Part shown: in pieces, positions 15,754-24,645 of the stretch | How positions within the stretch are numbered: the first letter of the stretch is position 1 | Layout: every line of letters starts with the position of its first letter | Assembly (NCBI GenBank): GCA_964399035.1 | Contig: CAYNPH010000009.1 | Span: 62,001 to 126,000 of the forward strand | Source of the DNA: WAOL01 sp964399035 | GTDB lineage: Archaea > Thermoproteota > Thermoprotei_A > Sulfolobales > NBVN01 | DNA length: 64,000 bases | Direction of reading: 5' to 3' | Made by a program: the position numbers and the translations under genes | Notes under the pieces: model-generated | Database searches by the model: none | What the model was told of the DNA's origin: nothing | The model's input: the letters and a program-made list of their open reading frames with translations, nothing else

Positions 15754-17958
15754 ATGCCTCTTGAGGTTACTAAGAGAAGGGAGTATCTTCTCAGGGTGGC
15801 CGAGGCAAAGAAGTATGAGGCCATGCGGGGTAAGGCTAGGATACCTGAACGCGTGATGCGGGTAATAGGGATAGACCCAGGTGACGTTATAGAGATTTCT
15901 GGGCGGAGAACAACCGTAGCGATCGCGTGGCCAGCGTTTCCCGAGGATGAGGGTTCGGACATAATTAGGATTGACGGCATAATACGTAAGAATGCCGGTG
16001 TGAGCATAGGTGAGCGGGTAATCGTTCGGCCAGCTGACGCCAAACCAGCTATACACGTGAAGTTCTCGGTGGGAACACCAACTATCGAAATAAACAAGAG
16101 CGAGAGCTCCATACGCGCCGTGAAGAAGAGGCTCCTAGACTACGCCATGGTGGAGGGGGACCTAGTGCCGCTACAATTACTAGGGCACCTAGCCCTCCTT
16201 TACGTGGTTCAGACCAAGCCCTCAGGCCCCGTCGTCATAACTAGTAAGACCAGGATAATCATACTGGATAAATCACCTACAGTGCTAAGGTTGCCTAAGG
16301 TGACTTACGAGGATATAGGCGGTATGAAGCATGTGGTAGAGAAGGTGCGCGAACTAGTTGAACTCCCGCTGAAACACCCAGAGCTATTCAGGAAGTTAGG
16401 TATTGAGCCTCCCCGCGGCATACTCCTCTACGGCCCGCCTGGCTGTGGTAAAACCCTCCTAGCCAAAGCCGTAGCAACTGAGTCAGAAGCATACTTCATA
16501 GCGGTTAACGGTCCTGAGATCATGAGTAAGTTCTACGGTGAGTCGGAGCAGAGGTTAAGGGAGATCTTCGAGGAGGCAAAGAAACACGCGCCAGCGATAA
16601 TCTTTATTGATGAGATCGACGCCATAGCGCCTAAGCGTGATGAAGTTATAGGTGAGGTAGAGAGGCGTGTAGTCGCCCAGTTACTCACGCTGATGGACGG
16701 GCTTGAGGGACGCGGTGACGTGATAGTCATAGGTGCAACCAACAGACCACACGGCCTCGACCCGGCGTTGAGGAGGCCGGGCAGGTTCGACAGGGAGATA
16801 GAGATACCCTTACCTGATAAGCAAGGGAGGCTTGAGATACTTCAGATACACACAAGGAACGCACCCCTCGACAAGGACGTCGACCTAAAGAAAATAGCGG
16901 AGATCACGCATGGATTCACAGGCGCTGACCTAGCCGCGCTAGTTAAGGAAGCAGCGATGAATGCCCTCAGAAGGATACTCCCCAAGATAAACCTTGATGA
17001 GGATGAGATCCCGCCAGAGGTACTAGACGAACTAAAGATAACTATGAAGGACTTCCTGAACGCTTTGAGGGAGATAACACCCAGCGGCTTAAGGGAAGTT
17101 ATGATAGAGGTGCCAGAGGTTAAGTGGGAAGATATAGGTGGGCTAAGCGAGGCCAAACAACAGTTAAGGGAGGCGGTTGAGTGGCCCCTAAAGTACCCCG
17201 AGTCATACTCGAAGTTAGGTATTGAGCCTCCCCGCGGCATACTCCTCTACGGCCCGCCTGGCTGTGGTAAGACGTTACTGGCGAAGGCGGTGGCGACGGA
17301 GTCAGGCGCGAACTTCATAGCCGTGAAGGGACCCGAAATACTAAGCAAGTGGGTAGGGGAATCAGAAAAAGCAATAAGAGAAATATTCCGTAAAGCAAGA
17401 ACTTACGCACCAGCCGTAGTGTTCTTCGACGAGATAGACTCAATAGCACCCATAAGAGGTACCTACGGAGACGCACACGTCACAGAACGCGTAGTTAGTC
17501 AACTACTGACCGAGCTCGACTCCATAGAGAAACTCACTAACGTGGTTGTTATAGCCGCAACTAACAGGCCAGACCTAGTGGATCCCGCCCTGCTCCGTCC
17601 GGGACGTTTCGAGAAGCTCATATACGTCCCCCCGCCCGACAAGAAGGCACGTTATGAGATCCTTAAGGTACACACAAACAACATGCCATTAAGCAGGGAT
17701 GTCGACCTGCAGTACATAGCGGCGATAACTGAGGGTTATTCTGGGGCGGATCTAGCCGCCCTAGTAAGGGAGGCGGCATTAATGGCGCTACGAGAGAATA
17801 TCAACGCAACTGAGGTAAGGATGAGGCACTTCCTAATGGCGAAGGAGAGGGTCACGCCCTCGCTCAGCGAATCAATGATTAAGTTCTACGAGAACTGGTT
17901 AACTAAGATGCGGCGCAGGGCCCCCACCGTAACCAGGAGGGAAACCTACCAGATCTAA
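15754..17958 (+). CDS. cdc48: Cdc48/VCP-type AAA+ unfoldase
   Basis: A 734-residue double-ring AAA+ ATPase that unfolds proteins, probably feeding the proteasome. Order: N-terminal double-psi barrel and adjacent domain (residues 1-180), D1 with Walker A GPPGCGKT (about 227) and Walker B IIFIDEIDA (about 282), D2 with Walker A GPPGCGKT (about 500), pore region KWVGES (about 527) and Walker B VVFFDEIDS (about 555). Both rings retain the second region of homology (NRP). The two Walker A regions share 60 identical bases (16392-16451 and 17211-17270). The C-terminus ends TYQI, which is not a clean HbYX proteasome-docking motif. Confidence 0.96.
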   Translation: MPLEVTKRREYLLRVAEAKKYEAMRGKARIPERVMRVIGIDPGDVIEISGRRTTVAIAWPAFPEDEGSDIIRIDGIIRKNAGVSIGERVIVRPADAKPAIHVKFSVGTPTIEINKSESSIRAVKKRLLDYAMVEGDLVPLQLLGHLALLYVVQTKPSGPVVITSKTRIIILDKSPTVLRLPKVTYEDIGGMKHVVEKVRELVELPLKHPELFRKLGIEPPRGILLYGPPGCGKTLLAKAVATESEAYFIAVNGPEIMSKFYGESEQRLREIFEEAKKHAPAIIFIDEIDAIAPKRDEVIGEVERRVVAQLLTLMDGLEGRGDVIVIGATNRPHGLDPALRRPGRFDREIEIPLPDKQGRLEILQIHTRNAPLDKDVDLKKIAEITHGFTGADLAALVKEAAMNALRRILPKINLDEDEIPPEVLDELKITMKDFLNALREITPSGLREVMIEVPEVKWEDIGGLSEAKQQLREAVEWPLKYPESYSKLGIEPPRGILLYGPPGCGKTLLAKAVATESGANFIAVKGPEILSKWVGESEKAIREIFRKARTYAPAVVFFDEIDSIAPIRGTYGDAHVTERVVSQLLTELDSIEKLTNVVVIAATNRPDLVDPALLRPGRFEKLIYVPPPDKKARYEILKVHTNNMPLSRDVDLQYIAAITEGYSGADLAALVREAALMALRENINATEVRMRHFLMAKERVTPSLSESMIKFYENWLTKMRRRAPTVTRRETYQI

Positions 17959-18016
17959 TTTCAGCAATAACGTCTTTAAGGCTTAACAGAAGAAGGTGTA
18001 GCGGAGGGACATGTAA

Positions 18017-18271
18017 TTGCTGATAACTAGGTTCCCTTCCAATATCGTATTAAGGATACTGGAAATACTAAATGAGAACACTGGAATAATGAAGGATACC
18101 GACCTTTATGAAGCCCTAAGAAGAGAGTTCGATATATCGTACCACGAGATGATGAGGTACTTAATGATGTTGGAAATCCGAGGATATATCCATGTTTCCT
18201 CGTCACGAGAGAACTTACGGGTAATATCGCTTAACCCTAGGATTAAGGAGTACCTGGCTTCTAGGGCTTAG
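18017..18271 (+). CDS. Small winged-helix protein
   Basis: An 84-residue protein starting at TTG 18017. The helix order VLRILEILNENTGIMKDTDLYEALR, then ISYHEMMRYLMMLEIRGYI and a terminal wing-like strand pair reads as a compact winged HTH, similar to archaeal DNA-binding or B-block-type domains. No other domain is present. Four bases at its 3' end overlap the convergent TatD-like gene. Target unknown. Confidence 0.6.
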   Translation: MLITRFPSNIVLRILEILNENTGIMKDTDLYEALRREFDISYHEMMRYLMMLEIRGYIHVSSSRENLRVISLNPRIKEYLASRA

Positions 18272-19134
18272 GGCGGCTCCACGCCATAGACCTTCGAGAT
18301 ATTGTCTATCATTACCTTATGGATGAACTCTAGGAACCCAATGTCAGTACTTAGTAGCTGACTAACCGCCTTCGCTATTTCCCAGGGATACATTACTACT
18401 CCGGGCCTCTTAGGGTCATCTATGTAGTCACTTTCGGCCTCAACGCATAGAGCGCCTAGTCGCTTAGCCTGCGCCAGTACCTCACCTCTACCCACTACCG
18501 TGGTGCTTAGTCCCTTCTCGCAGGCGTGAAGCGCCATACCCGTTGATGAGTGGTGTAGGATCACGGATCTAGTATTTTGTACCCCTAGCAAGTTCACCAT
18601 AGTTTCCACGGACTCTACTGTTATTTGACCCCCTTGCTCCAGGTGTAAGTGTAGGACACCTCCATGATCACGAACTATTTCTAATGCCGCTAACAGCAAT
18701 GCGTCGTTAGCCGCGAATGACTCGGGTATACTTTTGTAGTGAGGTCTGCCAAACTCCCCTATTCCTTGAAGCTTACCCTCATCAATCATCATCGCCAGTA
18801 TCCTCATTATATTCTCACGCACAAACGAAACTACGTTGGAGGTGTCGCCCCTACTTCTCTTGATTAAATGATCAATGAATGCTGGATGTACTCCCGCGAT
18901 ACACGCGACCTTAATACCAGCTTTTCTAGCTTCGTCACATTGCCTTACATGTAACTCTATGGCTTTAACAGCACCCTCCAGTGTCTGCGGTAGGCCATAA
19001 TGCTGCGGTGGTAGCGAAACTAGAGCGATGAACCAGCCCCCATGTTTACTAAACTTCTCGCTAATACGGAAAGCACCTAACCCCGACGGTGAGGCATGCG
19101 CATGTGCATCCGCTATCGGCACCGTGACCCTCAT
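18268..19134 (-). CDS. TatD-like metal-dependent hydrolase (COG1831)
   Basis: A 288-residue amidohydrolase-fold protein. Metal ligands are seen in ADAHAHAS (near the N-terminus), GIGEFGRPHY (about 140), LHLHLEQGG (about 175) and the histidine pair VILHHSS (about 208). This set corresponds to the archaeal COG1831 group of predicted TIM-barrel metal hydrolases, related to TatD nucleases; the substrate is unknown. ATG 19134 is preferred over ATG 19152 because GGAGGT sits between them at a proper distance and a TATA-like TTTTATAG lies just upstream of the longer start. Confidence 0.75.
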   Translation of the reverse strand: MRVTVPIADAHAHASPSGLGAFRISEKFSKHGGWFIALVSLPPQHYGLPQTLEGAVKAIELHVRQCDEARKAGIKVACIAGVHPAFIDHLIKRSRGDTSNVVSFVRENIMRILAMMIDEGKLQGIGEFGRPHYKSIPESFAANDALLLAALEIVRDHGGVLHLHLEQGGQITVESVETMVNLLGVQNTRSVILHHSSTGMALHACEKGLSTTVVGRGEVLAQAKRLGALCVEAESDYIDDPKRPGVVMYPWEIAKAVSQLLSTDIGFLEFIHKVMIDNISKVYGVEPP

Positions 19135-19240
19135 ACTTATCGTTACCTCCATAACTCTATAAAAAGATCGTTACGTATTAAACCCCTCCAAACTAAAGCT
19201 TATTAAGCAATTCCAGCCCTACTTTTCACGGTGTTGAATA

Positions 19241-19660
19241 GTGTCGATTGTCGTGCGTGAATTTAACAGTATTGGTGAGTTCATAAAGAGTGTAGATGAT
19301 GAACTCAGCGAAATGCGTAGGAAGCTAGGTGAGCTCTTGAGGAGGCTTGAGGAATTGCGTGTGAAGGTGGAGCAGGAACGGAAAATTAAGTCCATACTTA
19401 GCAAGTTAGGAGCGGCTGCTTCGGCTGGTGCACAATCAAATATTGTTGAACTTAAAACCATCAAGCTAATAATGAACCCTACAGCGGAACAGGAAGTATC
19501 GGCTTTAGAGCAGGTTGTTGAAATGCTTAATAATAAGATTACGCAACTGCAGGCGATAAAGAAAGACTTAGACGTTCTAGGAGGAATGGACATTGAAGTA
19601 AAGCTTACAGCTATCTATGTCGATGGATTACCTAAAAACATCCTTATTAGGATAATGTAA
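19241..19660 (+). CDS. Coiled-coil hypothetical protein
   Basis: A 139-residue protein, start GTG 19241. Residues 10-50 are a charged heptad-like helix (DELSEMRRKLGELLRRLEEL), followed by a small Ala/Gly/Ser segment, a second helical stretch (about 85-110) and a C-terminal strand. The helix-strand-helix layout loosely recalls prefoldin subunits, but the signature is not strong enough to call. It stands alone next to the pilus island, and its base composition still resembles the housekeeping genes. Confidence 0.55.
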   Translation: MSIVVREFNSIGEFIKSVDDELSEMRRKLGELLRRLEELRVKVEQERKIKSILSKLGAAASAGAQSNIVELKTIKLIMNPTAEQEVSALEQVVEMLNNKITQLQAIKKDLDVLGGMDIEVKLTAIYVDGLPKNILIRIM

Positions 19661-19732
19661 AAAGCGATGTGGTAAATTAACTGAAATATTTAGTTTTAAA
19701 CATTAAAAATTACCTTAAATGCAGAATATACC

Positions 19733-22700
19733 TTAAAATATTTCTTCACTTGATGCTAACCTTTCTGCTAATATTGCTTTTAGTTTTGCTATGATAATGA
19801 CAGCAACTCCAGCAATAGCTGCTATGGCTATGATTGGCAAATACCTAAATACCACAGTAAGTATCTGTGGTTGTAAGGTTATACGGATATTCTTGCTTGA
19901 GTCTAAAGTAAATTGCTGTACCGCTTGATAGAAACCCTTAGCATCAACTATTATCTTGTAATGACCGTAAAATAGGCTTGTGCTAGCCATACCATTTTGA
20001 TCTGTGTACATCTGTGTAAGTAGTGAACCCATATCAGTGTTAATAACCGATATTTTAGCATTTTTTACGGGGTTACCTAAATCATCATATACACTTACAC
20101 TTAGTGAGTAGTACATCCTTCTCATGTTAAAGCTTACTTTAGTATTGTTTTCAACTTTAATTGTCTTAGGTTTAGATTCCATATACATTTTCTCATACTT
20201 AGGTAAAGGTTTAAGTTGGAATACATATTTCCCATAAGGTAAAGTTACATTAGCCTCTGCCCTAATATTAGTGAGTACCTGAGTATTATTAACTATTAAC
20301 GCAAATTTCCCTTCCAACTTACCTGTTGTTATATCCCTTACACTAATATTAACAACATAGGTCTTCCTAGGTATCTGCAGCGTATCTTCGTAATTTCTAG
20401 TTAGATCCACACGTAATGAGACATTATTATAAACTTTTTCAAAGCCTCGCGCAGGCTTAATGCTTATCGTGTAATTAGCAGAACGCAAATACAACGTAAA
20501 TTCCTCATTACCTGGCTTTAAGATCTGTGTTGTACTTCCATTAACATAAACCATTAATGGCGTTATAGGGGCTGATTCCGTTACGTCATCAAGCAACATT
20601 ATTTTTACACGATACATAATTCTCGACATTGATATCACCACGCTAGTCGATCTGTTAACATTGAGAAGTAAGTTACTAGGTCTGTAGATTTTCGCGTATA
20701 TCCCCTGAGGGACAATGGAAATTGTATGGTTACCGTAAACCAACTGCATTCTCAGCGATCCGTTGACTACCGGAACTTTCATTTTACCGTCAATTATTGC
20801 GGTAAAGTTCCCGTTGGGTATTTTACCCGTGAGAGTGTCCATTAGTTTCACATTTACTGAAAACTTTCTGTAAGGTATGGGAATAGAAACAATGTACTTA
20901 CCGAATGTGGGTATCGTCACTAACTTTGTAACGTTCTGCAAGTGTGGGTTGCTTGACATTATTGATATAGCATAAGTTTCACCAGGTATTACTCGGGGCA
21001 CTACTACTTCATAATTCTTTGTTTCTGAAAGATTATATACTATTTTTCCGTTTGGATAACTAAACACTAACCTACCATTGGTAAGTTTCTCCTTATTTGG
21101 AGGGATAATCCGAATTGTCAGGGACGGTAATAGATATTTACTTATGTCCACAGGAACACGTCCAAAAACCACATTATTTAGTCCCTTTGCCACAACTAAT
21201 GAAGACCCCCCTCCTACAGCTATCAGCGTTAAGGAAGCCGAGGCATCTCCTGACACTACATGCAATGGAGCAAAACTCAATCGAGTATTAATACGCAAGT
21301 ACGGAAACTGCGAGACACCAATTGAAATGACCTGCAATCCATTGCTTGTATATACTACATATACATTCTTCCCTGCCATTGGCACAGGTTTCATTGAAAC
21401 CAATTTAGCTGGAGATACATATTCGTTTACGTACATATAACTAGTTCCCATCCATTCATACGCCTTAATGGTTCCATCATCCAAACCAACCGCAACATAA
21501 GGCGAATTAGGAAACGTAATAACACTAGCTACACTACGTGATCTACCAACATAATCCGTTACTGATCCGTTAGTAACGTCAAAGTTATTACTTATTCTAA
21601 GTAAGTTAAGATTCCCACTTAGGGGATCTACAAATACTAGCAAATACCATGAACCATACTTATTGCTATGCCTTACAACCCTCATACTGAGAGTACCACG
21701 AGGCAATTTATAATCCAGTACCTTGACAAGCTTATAATTAGTTGGTGCTGTCGAAACATCAAGTACACCAACAATGTACTTAGTAAAGCTAGGCTGACCA
21801 TATATCTCGGCCATTGGTGTCGTAAGTGGCGGTGCCCGTAAGACTAATTGCTCATGTATAACACGCACGTAGCTAGGCATCTTACTTAAGTTAAAGGATG
21901 CATGATACTTAACCCCATATATATCAAATACGGTTACGTTTACATCAAACCCTCTAGGCACAATTATGTCAGCAATTCCACGACTGTCGGCATTTAAACC
22001 ATAAACATACTTTGTCCCTGTACTTCTATTGAACACAACTACCTCCACAGCTGCTTTTGATGCAGGGATAGCACTTTTCTCAGAACTCGTTACGTATGTT
22101 ACATTAAGTAGTAAATGCACAAATTCAGTATAAGGTAACCAAGCTACAAATAAATGCGATGCATCATAGTAGTACTTACCCGGCTCAACAACCAAGGGAG
22201 CTGCAATTAATTGAGGATATACCTTATGAAATGAAGAAGCTGATGCGTTACCTACCGTGGCTCCTACTCTGAATACAGACTTTGATAATTCATCGAATAC
22301 GTATACTTGACAAGTTAAACATACCCCGCTAGGTCTACCACCCTCACTAACTAGTGCAGCAACCTTATACGAGTTACCTTTTCCTGTTAAGACAATAATT
22401 TTCTTCACGTAGAAGTCAACACCGCCAATATACTGAAGTAATTTATATAGCTTACCCCCGTTCACAGCAAATAACAATATTTCTCCTTTATCTGTACCGA
22501 TAGCTATCCTCTCTACGGGATATCCATTAGTAGCAACAGCTGTAACCCTACCCACAATTGGGTAAACCATTACTTGTTTAACACCGGAGATCGGGTCAGA
22601 TACTTCGTAAACCGCCAGAAGCGACGTTCCCTTAGCACTACCTATTACTGCAATCTCATGATCGTTTATTACTATAACATGTTCTATTGATATATTACCT

Positions 22701-22855
22701 AGATTTACTGAGTAGGCATAAACTTGTGGTTGCTGAGCATTAACCACAAACCCCGTAGCGCTAGGAAATATTACTGTAAACAATACCATTATAAATAATA
22801 ATATTGTTATAAGGTATATCCCTCTTAATCCCTCTCTACCAGTTATGTACATCAT
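19733..22855 (-). CDS. Large cell-surface protein with propeller-like and Ig-like repeats, membrane anchored
   Basis: A 1040-residue exported protein. A hydrophobic segment at residues 12-35 is followed by NAQQ, a plausible secretion signal. Residues about 45-570 contain repeated strand blocks such as IAIGTDKGEILLFAV and VAVGLDDGTIKAYEW, typical of a beta-propeller, interrupted by an Ig-like insert near 270-350. Residues about 600-1000 hold tandem blocks of roughly 90 residues (KLMDTLTGKIPNGNF, MLLDDVTESAPITP, SVRDITTGKLEGKF, SVYDDLGNPVKNAK) that look like PEGA/carboxypeptidase-regulatory Ig folds. A membrane helix near 1000-1025 and a short basic and acidic tail close the chain. Many Asn-x-Ser/Thr sites suggest N-glycosylation. 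It is divergent from the pilus operon and is probably a partner adhesin or sensor. Confidence 0.7.
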   Translation of the reverse strand: MMYITGREGLRGIYLITILLFIMVLFTVIFPSATGFVVNAQQPQVYAYSVNLGNISIEHVIVINDHEIAVIGSAKGTSLLAVYEVSDPISGVKQVMVYPIVGRVTAVATNGYPVERIAIGTDKGEILLFAVNGGKLYKLLQYIGGVDFYVKKIIVLTGKGNSYKVAALVSEGGRPSGVCLTCQVYVFDELSKSVFRVGATVGNASASSFHKVYPQLIAAPLVVEPGKYYYDASHLFVAWLPYTEFVHLLLNVTYVTSSEKSAIPASKAAVEVVVFNRSTGTKYVYGLNADSRGIADIIVPRGFDVNVTVFDIYGVKYHASFNLSKMPSYVRVIHEQLVLRAPPLTTPMAEIYGQPSFTKYIVGVLDVSTAPTNYKLVKVLDYKLPRGTLSMRVVRHSNKYGSWYLLVFVDPLSGNLNLLRISNNFDVTNGSVTDYVGRSRSVASVITFPNSPYVAVGLDDGTIKAYEWMGTSYMYVNEYVSPAKLVSMKPVPMAGKNVYVVYTSNGLQVISIGVSQFPYLRINTRLSFAPLHVVSGDASASLTLIAVGGGSSLVVAKGLNNVVFGRVPVDISKYLLPSLTIRIIPPNKEKLTNGRLVFSYPNGKIVYNLSETKNYEVVVPRVIPGETYAISIMSSNPHLQNVTKLVTIPTFGKYIVSIPIPYRKFSVNVKLMDTLTGKIPNGNFTAIIDGKMKVPVVNGSLRMQLVYGNHTISIVPQGIYAKIYRPSNLLLNVNRSTSVVISMSRIMYRVKIMLLDDVTESAPITPLMVYVNGSTTQILKPGNEEFTLYLRSANYTISIKPARGFEKVYNNVSLRVDLTRNYEDTLQIPRKTYVVNISVRDITTGKLEGKFALIVNNTQVLTNIRAEANVTLPYGKYVFQLKPLPKYEKMYMESKPKTIKVENNTKVSFNMRRMYYSLSVSVYDDLGNPVKNAKISVINTDMGSLLTQMYTDQNGMASTSLFYGHYKIIVDAKGFYQAVQQFTLDSSKNIRITLQPQILTVVFRYLPIIAIAAIAGVAVIIIAKLKAILAERLASSEEIF

Positions 22856-22865
22856 TTCCCCCCAC

Positions 22866-22884
22866 GTTAACCCTATTGTTAACC
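22866..22884. promoter_or_regulatory. Repeated GTTAACC element in the divergent pilus promoter region
   Basis: GTTAAC occurs at 22866-22871 and again at 22878-22883, both palindromic and 12 bases apart centre to centre, just upstream of the start of the surface-protein gene in a divergent intergenic region of about 185 bases. The spacing is close to one helical turn, as for a dimeric regulator site. A TATA-like TTTTATAT (minus strand, about 22920-22927) lies further upstream. Confidence 0.35.
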
Positions 22885-23040
22885 TAGATTATTCCTCTAA
22901 CTTTACAGCTAACCCACGATATAAAATCCTTAGCTGTCCCCCTTAAATTATTACTCCGATCCGTTCTTGTAGTAGAACAAAAATAAAAAAACAGTAAAAG
23001 TACGTATTTCTCATGGCAAATCCCAAAGGGTGATGGTGAT

Positions 23041-24645
23041 TTGGTGGGTCTTTTCAGAGGCTTCCGAATGAAGCTAAAGAGGAAGAAGAAAGAGGAAGAA
23101 GAAATACTTGAGAAGGAGGAAGAAGAAATACCTAGGCTAACCCGTCGGACAAGGACATTCCTTTCGGGTAGAGGACGCCTCTTAGCATCTTACCCACTCT
23201 ACGAGCCATGGGCTTATGCTTTCATAGTGGAAGATCCGCGTACTGGAAAAATAATCTATAATGTAGAGGAGGTTAGTATGAATGAAACTGAGAAAAAAAC
23301 TTACAAGGAGGTCATAGATTACATAACATGGGAATTAGAGCCTCCCAAAGGATCCGTAGATCCTCGTGAGTACCTTATTCGTTATGCCCGTAAGGCAATC
23401 AGGCTCTTCCAAATAAGGTTAGGCCGTACGCCAGGTCTTTCTTGGGCTAAGATAAGTTACTATGTAGAACGAGATCTTTTAGGTTATGGACCACTAGATC
23501 CCCTATTTAGAGATCCAAACATTGAAGATATCTCATGCAACGGTGTGGGTATACCAGTTTATGTATGGCACAGAAAGTTCGAGTCATTACCTACTAATAT
23601 TACCTTCGATAATGAGAATGACCTTGACGGATATATTCTAAAGTTAGCACATATGGCTGGTAAACACATATCTGTAGCCTACCCTATACTTGATGCGATA
23701 CTACCGGGAGGTCACCGTGTCGCTGCAACCTTCCAGAAGGAAGTATCCACTAAGGGTTCAACTTTTACCATACGAAAATTTAGGGCAGATCCCATAACAA
23801 TCATTGACCTAATAGACTTCGGCACAATTTCTCCTGAAATAGCTGCATATTTCTGGTTAATAATGGATTACAAGATGACAACCTTAATTCTTGGCGTAAC
23901 TGGTGCTGGAAAAACCAGCACGCTTAACGCTATGGCCAACCTTTTGAGACCAACGTATAAGATAGTAACCATAGAGGACACTCCAGAACTAAGGTTGCCG
24001 CAGGAAAACTGGGTTCAACTAGTTTCTAGACCCTCATACTTAGCTGCTGGTGGCATAGGTGAAATAACACTCTTTCACTTAGTTAAGGTCTCACTAAGAT
24101 ACAGACCCGATGTAATAGTTGTTGGTGAGGTTAGAGGTGAAGAGGCTTACGTACTTTTCCAAGCAATAGCTACAGGTCACTCAGGCATGACAACACTACA
24201 CGCCGAGTCCATCGATGCAGCAGTAAAAAGGCTTACATCACCACCAATGAATATACCGCCATCATATATTCCGTTAGTTAACGTTGCAATGGTTATTAAA
24301 AGAGTAATAAAAACTGATGAAACAGGTCGACCAAGACCTGTTAGACGAATAACAAACGTCTGGGAAATCCAAGACTATGAGAAATATAAAGAAATAGCTA
24401 GGTATGATCCTGTGCACGACAAATTTGACCTTAGATTAAATGACAGCATAGTTTTAAGGAAAATACGCGAACTCACTGGTAAATCTATCGATAATCTAAT
24501 GGAAGAGGTTGCTCGAAGAAAAGCAATTTTGGAGTGGTTAGCTGCCAATCGTATAAGATCATATAGGGAAGTAGCGTCATACGTACAAAGATACTATGTT
24601 AATCCTAAGTCAGTATTACGTGAAATAGGGGTTGGTGAACTTTGA
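23041..24645 (+). CDS. Type IV pilus assembly ATPase (VirB11/TadA/GspE superfamily)
   Basis: A 534-residue secretion ATPase that would power pilin assembly at the cytoplasmic face. The N-terminus is a short highly charged Lys/Glu stretch, followed by an N-terminal domain with the signature YGPLDPLFRDPNIEDISCNG (about 148-167), then Walker A GVTGAGKTS (about 285), Asp box TIEDTPELRLP, Walker B VIVVGEVRGEEA (about 357) and the His box TGHSGMTTLHAES. The start is TTG 23041 or GTG 23044, with GGTGATGGTGA upstream. It overlaps the platform protein gene by four bases. Confidence 0.9.
   Translation: MVGLFRGFRMKLKRKKKEEEEILEKEEEEIPRLTRRTRTFLSGRGRLLASYPLYEPWAYAFIVEDPRTGKIIYNVEEVSMNETEKKTYKEVIDYITWELEPPKGSVDPREYLIRYARKAIRLFQIRLGRTPGLSWAKISYYVERDLLGYGPLDPLFRDPNIEDISCNGVGIPVYVWHRKFESLPTNITFDNENDLDGYILKLAHMAGKHISVAYPILDAILPGGHRVAATFQKEVSTKGSTFTIRKFRADPITIIDLIDFGTISPEIAAYFWLIMDYKMTTLILGVTGAGKTSTLNAMANLLRPTYKIVTIEDTPELRLPQENWVQLVSRPSYLAAGGIGEITLFHLVKVSLRYRPDVIVVGEVRGEEAYVLFQAIATGHSGMTTLHAESIDAAVKRLTSPPMNIPPSYIPLVNVAMVIKRVIKTDETGRPRPVRRITNVWEIQDYEKYKEIARYDPVHDKFDLRLNDSIVLRKIRELTGKSIDNLMEEVARRKAILEWLAANRIRSYREVASYVQRYYVNPKSVLREIGVGEL

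Noticed and set aside
17940..17958. HbYX proteasome-docking motif at the Cdc48 C-terminus
   Set aside because: The chain ends TYQI; Tyr is third from the end, not second, so the motif is not met.
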